From NCBI GenBank assembly GCA_016715945.1, contig JADJXJ010000001.1, positions 1,426,001 to 1,490,000 on the forward strand: 64,000 nt of DNA. The letters are read 5' to 3'. The stretch's first letter is position 1, and the number at the start of each line of letters is the position of its first letter. Positions 58,619 to 64,000 of this stretch are shown piece by piece. Under the pieces are notes generated by a model. It was given only the letters and a program-made list of their open reading frames with translations. It was not told the origin of the DNA and did not search any database. The position numbers were made by a program, and so were the translations under genes. The stretch is from Bacteroidota bacterium (GTDB taxonomy: Bacteria > Bacteroidota > Bacteroidia > Bacteroidales > F082).

Positions 58619-59206
58619 TCAGGGTTTAATCTGGCTGAGCGCCCACTCCCTGCCGGCGCGAAATGCCCTGATATTCAGATCAACGATGGCCTGTCCTTTG
58701 GCGGTGAACAGTTCTGTTACACTTTGCTCAAGTGCGGCAGGCGACAGTCCCAGGAGTGGGGAGGCAGCACCCAGCATAACCATATTGGCCGCCTTGATGC
58801 TACCGGCATTTTTGGCCATGTCGTCGGCATCCACGGTCACATAGTGCCTGCATTTCCAGATCTCGGCCAGGATGGCGTCGAGCTGCGGGTAGTCGGGTAT
58901 GTTGATGTAGGGATTGATGCTGGTTACCACCCATCCGTCGGAAGCAAGCATGGGCAGATAACGCAGGGCCTCCATTGGCTCCACCGACAGGATGATGTTT
59001 GCCCGTCCTTCGGGGATGATATCCGAGGCAATGGGCTGGTCGGAGATGCGGAGGTGCGACTGCACAGCGCCGCCCCGCTGGCTCATGCCATGCACCTCGG
59101 CCTGCTTGAGCTGCAAACCTTCGCGCAAAGCGGCCAGGCCTATGCATGCTGCAATGCTAAGGATGCCCTGGCCTCCGACTCCTGCAAGAATGATATCTTT
59201 TTTCAT
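58619..59206 (-). CDS. iorB: Indolepyruvate oxidoreductase subunit beta
   Basis: 195 residues, the gamma-type subunit of 2-oxoacid oxidoreductases. Motifs: ILAGVGGQGILSIAACIG at the start, AEVHGMSQRGGAVQSHLR, and NMVMLGAASPLLGLS. With IorA it decarboxylates aryl pyruvates from aromatic amino acids to aryl-acetyl-CoA, or runs in reverse. It follows iorA by 29 bp on the same strand. Confidence 0.92.
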   Translation of the reverse strand: MKKDIILAGVGGQGILSIAACIGLAALREGLQLKQAEVHGMSQRGGAVQSHLRISDQPIASDIIPEGRANIILSVEPMEALRYLPMLASDGWVVTSINPYINIPDYPQLDAILAEIWKCRHYVTVDADDMAKNAGSIKAANMVMLGAASPLLGLSPAALEQSVTELFTAKGQAIVDLNIRAFRAGREWALSQIKP

Positions 59207-59235
59207 AGGTGTGCTTTTTACTTTGTTGTGCCCGA

Positions 59236-60852
59236 TTACTGCTGTTCCTGCCTGGCTTTGGCCTTCTCACGTACTTTCCTGTTGAGGGTCTGCACGCATT
59301 CGCGCCGCGGGATGATCACCGAGACCCCCTGATATTCAAGCTCTTTTTTGATGATTGCCACATTTTCTTCGTGGTGTTTGCGCAAGGGTTTGAGCACGTG
59401 GATGTGATCTTCGTGCACGCCCAGTCCGCGGCAGATGTCTTCGACCTTGCCAAAGGCTGCCGAGCTTTGTCCGCCGGTCATGCCTGTGGTCGAATTGTCG
59501 AGGATAAGCACGGTAATCGGGCTGTTGTTGTTCACGGCATCGAGCAGGCCGGTCATGCCCGAATGGGTGAAGGTGCTGTCGCCAATGGCAGCCACGGCAG
59601 GCACCAGTCCGGCATCGGCTGCGCCTATGGCCATGGTGATGGAAGCTCCCATATCGACGCAGCTGTTGATGGCTTCGAGAGGTTCGAGCGCGCTCAGGGT
59701 ATAGCAGCCGATATCGCTGAATACCCTTCCCCTGCCGTAAGCCTGAAGCGCTTCGTTGAGGGCCAGAAATGCATCGGTATGCGCGCAACCATCGCACAGG
59801 CGCGGGGGCCTGGCTTTTACGATGGCAGGAACAGCTTGTCCGCGATGGGTTTCCATACCCAGGGCGTGTGCCACAAGCACAGGATTGAGCTCGCCATCGC
59901 GCGGCAGGGCGCCATCGAGCCGGCCATGCACGGGTTTGCCCAGCTGAAGCAGCCCGCGCAACAGTTCTTCCACCATGGGGTATCCGTCTTCAAGCACCAA
60001 TATCGCTTCGCATTCGGCATACAGCCTGCGAACCAGTTCGATAGGCAGCGGATACTGTCCTATTTTGAGCACCGGATAGGGAACAACTCCGCTTTCAAAG
60101 TTTTCGATAAGGTAGTTGAAAGCAAGTCCGCAGGCGATGATCCCAAGTTTTTTGTCGGGGCCGTCGAGGTATTCGTTGAAACCATCGTTGAGCGAGCGAT
60201 TGCGCAGGTGTTCCTGTTTGGCGAGCAGGTCGCGGTATTGCACCCTGGCAATGGCAGGCAGCAACACAAACTGCCTCAGGTTGGCCGGAAGCTTGAGCTC
60301 GTTTTGTGGACGGGGCGGGGCAGTTGCCACGCCAGCGCGCGAGTGTGCCAGCCTGGTGGTGATGCGGATGAGCACCGGCAAGGCCAGCGACTCGCTCAGG
60401 TCGAAGGCATAGCGCACCATATCGTAAGCCTGTTGCTGGTTGGAAGGCTCCAGAATGGGCATAAGGGCAAACTTGCCGTAAAACCGTGAGTCCTGTTCGT
60501 TTTGCGAGGAGTGCATCGAAGGATCGTCGGCAGCCAGCACCACAAGTCCGCCATTGGCGCCAGTGATGGCCGCATTGATGAACGCATCGGCTGCCACGTT
60601 GAGACCCACGTGTTTCATGCACACCAGGGCGCGCTTGCCTGCATACGACATGCCCAGGGCCGTTTCCATGGCTGTCTTCTCATTGGCCGACCAGTATGCC
60701 TTAATTGTACCGCTGCGGGCAGCCGGCGAGGCCTGCACGTATTCCATAATTTCGGTAGAGGGCGTTCCGGGATAGGCATACACGCCCGACACTCCGGCAT
60801 CGATGGCCGCCTGTGCAATGGCCTCGTCGCCCAACAACAATTTCTTTTCCAT
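59236..60852 (-). CDS. iorA: Indolepyruvate oxidoreductase subunit alpha, lacking a ferredoxin domain
   Basis: 538 residues. The start LLLGDEAIAQAAIDAGVSGVYAYPGTPSTEIMEY and SANEKTAMETALGMSYAGKRALVCMKHVG match IorA. The thiamine diphosphate site is AAIGDSTFTHSGMTGLLDAVNN with LDNSTTGMTGGQ, and CDGCAHTDAF precedes it. Well-studied IorA proteins end in a domain with two [4Fe-4S] clusters; this one stops at about QTLNRKVREKAKARQEQQ with no CxxCxxC motif. Electron transfer may use another subunit. A well-formed promoter precedes it. Confidence 0.92.
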   Translation of the reverse strand: MEKKLLLGDEAIAQAAIDAGVSGVYAYPGTPSTEIMEYVQASPAARSGTIKAYWSANEKTAMETALGMSYAGKRALVCMKHVGLNVAADAFINAAITGANGGLVVLAADDPSMHSSQNEQDSRFYGKFALMPILEPSNQQQAYDMVRYAFDLSESLALPVLIRITTRLAHSRAGVATAPPRPQNELKLPANLRQFVLLPAIARVQYRDLLAKQEHLRNRSLNDGFNEYLDGPDKKLGIIACGLAFNYLIENFESGVVPYPVLKIGQYPLPIELVRRLYAECEAILVLEDGYPMVEELLRGLLQLGKPVHGRLDGALPRDGELNPVLVAHALGMETHRGQAVPAIVKARPPRLCDGCAHTDAFLALNEALQAYGRGRVFSDIGCYTLSALEPLEAINSCVDMGASITMAIGAADAGLVPAVAAIGDSTFTHSGMTGLLDAVNNNSPITVLILDNSTTGMTGGQSSAAFGKVEDICRGLGVHEDHIHVLKPLRKHHEENVAIIKKELEYQGVSVIIPRRECVQTLNRKVREKAKARQEQQ

Positions 60853-60880
60853 GTAGATTGCGCTGATATATTCAATGTTA

Positions 60881-60910
60881 CAAAATTAACAATTCAAATC
60901 AAGCCCACAA
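60881..60910 (-). promoter_or_regulatory. Bacteroidota-type promoter of iorAB
   Basis: On the minus strand TTG (60910-60908), exactly 19 bp, then TAATTTTG (60888-60881). The ATG follows 28 bp later at 60852. Confidence 0.6.
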
Positions 60911-60988
60911 TCGTTTGCGTAAAACATAACCAGTCTAAATAATCGTCCAATGTCCTGAGAAGCAGGGCTGCCGGGCATGGTTTTTGCG

Positions 60989-60997
60989 TAAATTTGC
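60989..60997 (+). promoter_or_regulatory. -7 box of rnpB
   Basis: TAAATTTGC is a full TAnnTTTGC match placed 3-4 bp before the predicted 5' end of RNase P RNA, the expected spacing for the start site. Confidence 0.52.
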
Positions 60998-60999
60998 GG

Positions 61000-61370
61000 C
61001 GGATGGTCACGGTTGTCGCGTTCCGCAATTGCGGGATGAGGAAAGTCGGGACAGCACAGAGCGCCACACTTCCTAACGGGAAGGGGCCAGGCCGGAGACG
61101 GCAGGGTCACAGCGAGTGCCACAGAAAATAACCGTTCGCCTCTGGCGAATAAGGGTGAAAACGTGAGGTAAGAGCTCACGCTGCCGGCAGGCGACTGCAG
61201 GCAGGGGCAAACCTTGTGGGCTGCAAGGCCAAATATACCGGCGATGTGTACTTCGGTGCACGGGAGGGCTGCTCGTCCGAGCCGGTGGGTAGGCCGCTTG
61301 AGGCCATCAGTGATGATGGTCCCAGATAAATGACAACCCAGGTACAGAATCCCGCTTATGAGGCCATCCG
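61000..61370 (+). ncRNA. rnpB: RNase P RNA (bacterial class A)
   Basis: The catalytic RNA that trims tRNA 5' ends. The 5' arm GGATGGTC pairs with GGCCATCC at the 3' end (P1). Conserved cores are visible in order: GAGGAAAGTCGGGAC near 61036, ACAGAAAATAACCG near 61122, AAGGGTGAAAACGTGAGGTAAGAGCTC near 61149 (read as separate conserved blocks), CCGGTGGGTAGGCC, and AGATAAATGACAACC with CAGAATCCCGCTTAT at the end. Length is about 370 nt. A promoter box and a perfect terminator frame it. Open frames across it on both strands are spurious. Confidence 0.95.
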
Positions 61371-61404
61371 CAAAACACGTGCACCCCGGGTGCACGTGTT
61401 TTGT
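61371..61404 (+). terminator. Terminator of rnpB
   Basis: CAAAACACGTGCACCC pairs with the perfectly complementary GGGTGCACGTGTTTTG, one of the longest perfect stems in the window, directly after the mature RNA. Confidence 0.85.
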
Positions 61405-61473
61405 TGCAATATCATTCAACGGATGGCGTTTATTTGTTCATCTTTACACATGCACCTGAACCAAAACGCAGCA

Positions 61474-64000
61474 ATGCTTCGTAAAATTCTCCACCACAGC
61501 TTATTAACCATTCTCTATCTCTGGCTTGCAGCCGGCCATGCTTTTGCCCAGCAACATGTAAGCAGCCTGCCACCGGAGCGCGTTTACCAGCAGGCGGTTG
61601 ACCTGCTGTCGAAGCAGCATTATGGTGCTGCCCGGCAGCTCTTTGCCCAACTGCTCGAGGAATACACCGACCAGCACGCGTTTCGCTATGCCGACCTGCG
61701 CTATTATCTGCTGGTGTGTGCAGTAGAAACCCGCGACCCGCATGCCCTGGCCGAAATAAACCTTTTCCGGGAGGAAGCCAGGGGGTCCGACAAGATGCAC
61801 CGGGCCGACTTTCTTGAGGGGCGGATGCAGTTTGCCCAAAGACGCTACAGCCAGGCCCTGGCAGCTTTCAGAAAGGTAAAACGCTCCGAACTACCTGATT
61901 TTGAACAGGCCGAGCTGGACTACAAAACCGGTTTCTGCCTGATCAGGCAGAACCAGGTGCGCGAAGCAATCCCCCAGCTGGAGCGTGTGCTGCAGACCAG
62001 CAGTGTGTACGCCATTCCGGCACGCTACCAGCTGGCACACCTGCATTATTCGCTGGCCAACAACCAGCAGGCCCTTGAGCTTTTTGCCGGACTGCGCAAC
62101 GAACCGGCTTACCGAAAAATCGTTCCGGTGTATGAGTTGCAGCTCTTCTACCGCCAGGGCATGTACGATGAAGCCATAGCCGTTTCGGAAACTGCCATGG
62201 CTTCGGCCGACAGCAGGCAACAGGCCGAGATTGCCCGCATCATGGCCAACATATGGTTTAGCCGCAACGACTGCCCTAAAGCCCTGAGCTACCTGACGGT
62301 GGTGGAAAAAAACCCCAGACGTCAGCTATCGGCCCAAGATCATTATCAGGCCGGCAAGTGCAAACTCGGTATGCAGGATTACAAAGAGGCTATCCGCCAC
62401 TTGCAGCAGGCATCTGCGGGCGAAGAAGCCTTTGCTGCCCATGCGGCCTACCTGCTTGCCCATGCCTATGCGGGTAATGGACAAAAAGTATTTGCCCGCA
62501 ATGCCTTCCTGGCAGCCTATCGCAAAAACGGCAACACCGAAACCGGTGTGGATGCATTGCTCAACTATGCCAGGCTCAGCCTCGAAACCGAGGCCGACCC
62601 ATTCAACGAAGCCGCTACCCTGCTCGAAAAATACCTCAACAGCAGCGCCAGTCCGCCAAGGGCAGCCGAAGCAGGCGAACTCCTTGTGCAACAATACCTT
62701 CAGGGCCGCAACTACGATGCCGCGCTGGCTTCGCTCGAGCGCAACAAAGCAGGAAATCCCAGGCTGCACCAGGCCTACGCACAGCTCACTTTCAACATTG
62801 GCGCCGAATACCTCCGGCAAAACAATCCCTCAGCAGCCGAACCCTATTTTAATCGTCTTGCCAACCTGAAACCGGCCACCACCTTCAACACCCCTGCCCT
62901 GTTCTGGCTGGCCGAAACCAAGTACCAGCAGAAAAACTTTGTGGATGCCGTCAGGTTGTACAGGCAGATGCTGGCAGCCCGCGACGCCCAATCCTCAGGG
63001 CTTGTGGCCAAAGCACACTACGGACTGGGCTACAGCCACTTCCAGCTGAAGCAATACGACCAGGCCCTGCAAGCTTTCAGTCAGTTCCTCTCGATGTCGG
63101 GCAACGACCCCGCCATGACCTGGGATGCCTGGCTACGCACAGGCGATTGTCATTTTATCTCGCGACGCTACGAGAGAGCCATCGAGGCCTATGATCGCGT
63201 GGTGAATGCCGGCATTGCCGAGGCCGACTACGCCCTGATGCAGAAAGCCCTGGCCCAGGGCGCCCTTTCGCGCCACAACCAGAAAATTGCCACACTCGAC
63301 CAGCTGCTCAAGCGATTCCCCCGCTCATCCTATTACGACCAGGCACTTTATGAAATGGCATCCACCAGCCTGGTTACCAACGACAAACGCGCAGCATTGG
63401 CCTATTTTGACCAGCTGATCCGCGAAAGACCCCGCTCGGCCTACGCCCGCGAAGCCATGCTCAAAACCGGACTGATCTATTTCAACAACGATCAACCCGA
63501 ACAAGCCATACAACACCTGCGCAGGGTAGCCGAAACCTATCCCGGCACACCCGACGCCCGCGAAGCGCTCAACACCCTGAAGGTTATCTATATGGAAACC
63601 AACATGATAGACGAGTTCTTCAAATTTGCCCAAAGTGTTGGTATGGGCAGCATCACGGTGAGCGAACAAGACTCGCTTACCTTTATCACCGCAGAAAACT
63701 TCTACACCGACGGCCGTTTCGACGATGCTTCCATTGCCCTCGACAACTATCTTTCAAAATTCCCCAACGGCGCCTACCTGCTGAAAGCAAACTATTACAA
63801 AGCCCGCATCCTGCTGCGCGCCAACAACCGCACCAAGGCATTGCCTCATCTTGAATTTCTGGCCGGTGTGCCAAATAATCCCTATCTGAGCGAAGCGCTC
63901 CTCCACCTTGCCCGCCACCACTACGATGCCGGCAACTACGGCAAGGCTGCCGATTACTACAGCAGGCTGTACGAAAGCAGCGGCCAGCAGGGCGAACGCC
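61474..64000 (+). CDS. Large exported TPR protein (partial, runs off the right edge)
   Basis: 842 codons are visible with no stop before the window ends. The ATG at 61474 gives MLRKILHHSLLTILYLWLAA and a signal cleavage site near AFAQ; an in-frame ATG at 61450 adds eight residues. The rest is tandem TPR-like helical pairs, for example LLSKQHYGAARQLFAQLLEEY, LAHAYAGNGQKVFARNAFLAA-type and MLKTGLIYFNNDQPEQAIQHLRR-type units, at roughly 34-37-residue spacing. Large exported TPR proteins of this kind are common in Bacteroidota and are thought to scaffold envelope complexes; a specific partner cannot be named. It begins about 70 bp after the rnpB terminator. Confidence 0.85.
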   Translation, partial: MLRKILHHSLLTILYLWLAAGHAFAQQHVSSLPPERVYQQAVDLLSKQHYGAARQLFAQLLEEYTDQHAFRYADLRYYLLVCAVETRDPHALAEINLFREEARGSDKMHRADFLEGRMQFAQRRYSQALAAFRKVKRSELPDFEQAELDYKTGFCLIRQNQVREAIPQLERVLQTSSVYAIPARYQLAHLHYSLANNQQALELFAGLRNEPAYRKIVPVYELQLFYRQGMYDEAIAVSETAMASADSRQQAEIARIMANIWFSRNDCPKALSYLTVVEKNPRRQLSAQDHYQAGKCKLGMQDYKEAIRHLQQASAGEEAFAAHAAYLLAHAYAGNGQKVFARNAFLAAYRKNGNTETGVDALLNYARLSLETEADPFNEAATLLEKYLNSSASPPRAAEAGELLVQQYLQGRNYDAALASLERNKAGNPRLHQAYAQLTFNIGAEYLRQNNPSAAEPYFNRLANLKPATTFNTPALFWLAETKYQQKNFVDAVRLYRQMLAARDAQSSGLVAKAHYGLGYSHFQLKQYDQALQAFSQFLSMSGNDPAMTWDAWLRTGDCHFISRRYERAIEAYDRVVNAGIAEADYALMQKALAQGALSRHNQKIATLDQLLKRFPRSSYYDQALYEMASTSLVTNDKRAALAYFDQLIRERPRSAYAREAMLKTGLIYFNNDQPEQAIQHLRRVAETYPGTPDAREALNTLKVIYMETNMIDEFFKFAQSVGMGSITVSEQDSLTFITAENFYTDGRFDDASIALDNYLSKFPNGAYLLKANYYKARILLRANNRTKALPHLEFLAGVPNNPYLSEALLHLARHHYDAGNYGKAADYYSRLYESSGQQGER

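Noticed and set aside
59209..60489. 426-codon open frame on the plus strand
   Set aside because: Antisense to iorA and without any family signature.
60886..61419. 177-codon open frame on the minus strand
   Set aside because: It crosses RNase P RNA, whose conserved structure explains the sequence.

Overview
The window looks like a chromosomal segment of an environmental, moderately GC-rich member of the Bacteroidota, most likely Bacteroidales or a close relative. Support for this comes from type IX secretion genes (PorV, two PorU-like proteases, PorP/SprF, GldJ), a T9SS-sorted surface protein, a TamL-type lipoprotein Omp85, a bTHX ribosomal protein, and several promoters of the Bacteroidota type (TTG, about 19 bp, TAnnTTTG). 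Most of the window is ordinary core genome. No phage, transposon, integrase, CRISPR array or tRNA gene was seen.

Layout, left half. 1-2544: end of a serine hydrolase, then a CDF cation exporter, an unknown membrane protein and a rhomboid protease joined by 4-bp overlaps. 2571-6060: YqgE, a MurL-MurD2 pair (alternative route to D-glutamate in peptidoglycan precursors) and a tiny bTHX gene. 6127-9415: a DUF4412-like secreted protein, a TPR membrane protein, Fmt and HU. 9471-14649: a cytochrome c oxidase operon read leftward in the order sco, coxA, coxC, coxD, coxB (with fused cytochrome c), ctaB. 14650-15050 is non-coding, with a sigma-54-like site and a terminator that may delimit a small RNA. 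15051-22837: UvrA, a lytic transglycosylase lipoprotein, RfbC, dihydrolipoyl dehydrogenase, a methyltransferase-like membrane protein, a thioredoxin/glutaredoxin fusion and a GroES-like protein. 22991-26769: TamL and a RecD-like helicase.

Layout, right half. 26893-38709 is a divergent T9SS locus: porU, a second porU-like gene and porV run leftward; porP/sprF and gldJ run rightward. 38776-44953: MurF, AnmK, an ExbB-ExbD-TonB energy module, FolC and a CoA-binding protein. 44954-49544: an acyltransferase, a T9SS-sorted repeat protein and LepA. 49617-53735: a 1372-residue protein with the ATP-grasp and phosphohistidine domains of pyruvate phosphate dikinase behind about 870 residues of unknown sequence. 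53853-54860: GAPDH. 55007-56799: a small decaying restriction-like islet (short methylase-like protein, frameshifted DUF1016 nuclease, 38-codon methylase remnant). 57200-60852: an M23 peptidase and indolepyruvate oxidoreductase. 61000-61370: RNase P RNA. From 61474: a large TPR protein cut by the window edge.

How it fits together. Envelope biogenesis dominates: peptidoglycan precursor synthesis (MurL, MurD2, MurF), recycling and remodelling (AnmK, lytic transglycosylase, M23), outer-membrane assembly (TamL), Ton energisation and T9SS export with one probable client. An oxygen-respiring cytochrome oxidase together with a ferredoxin-type 2-oxoacid oxidoreductase suggests a facultative or microaerobic life. 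The most novel-looking items are the giant dikinase-like protein, the sigma-54/terminator non-coding unit, the tandem PorU paralogues and the MurL-MurD2 pair.
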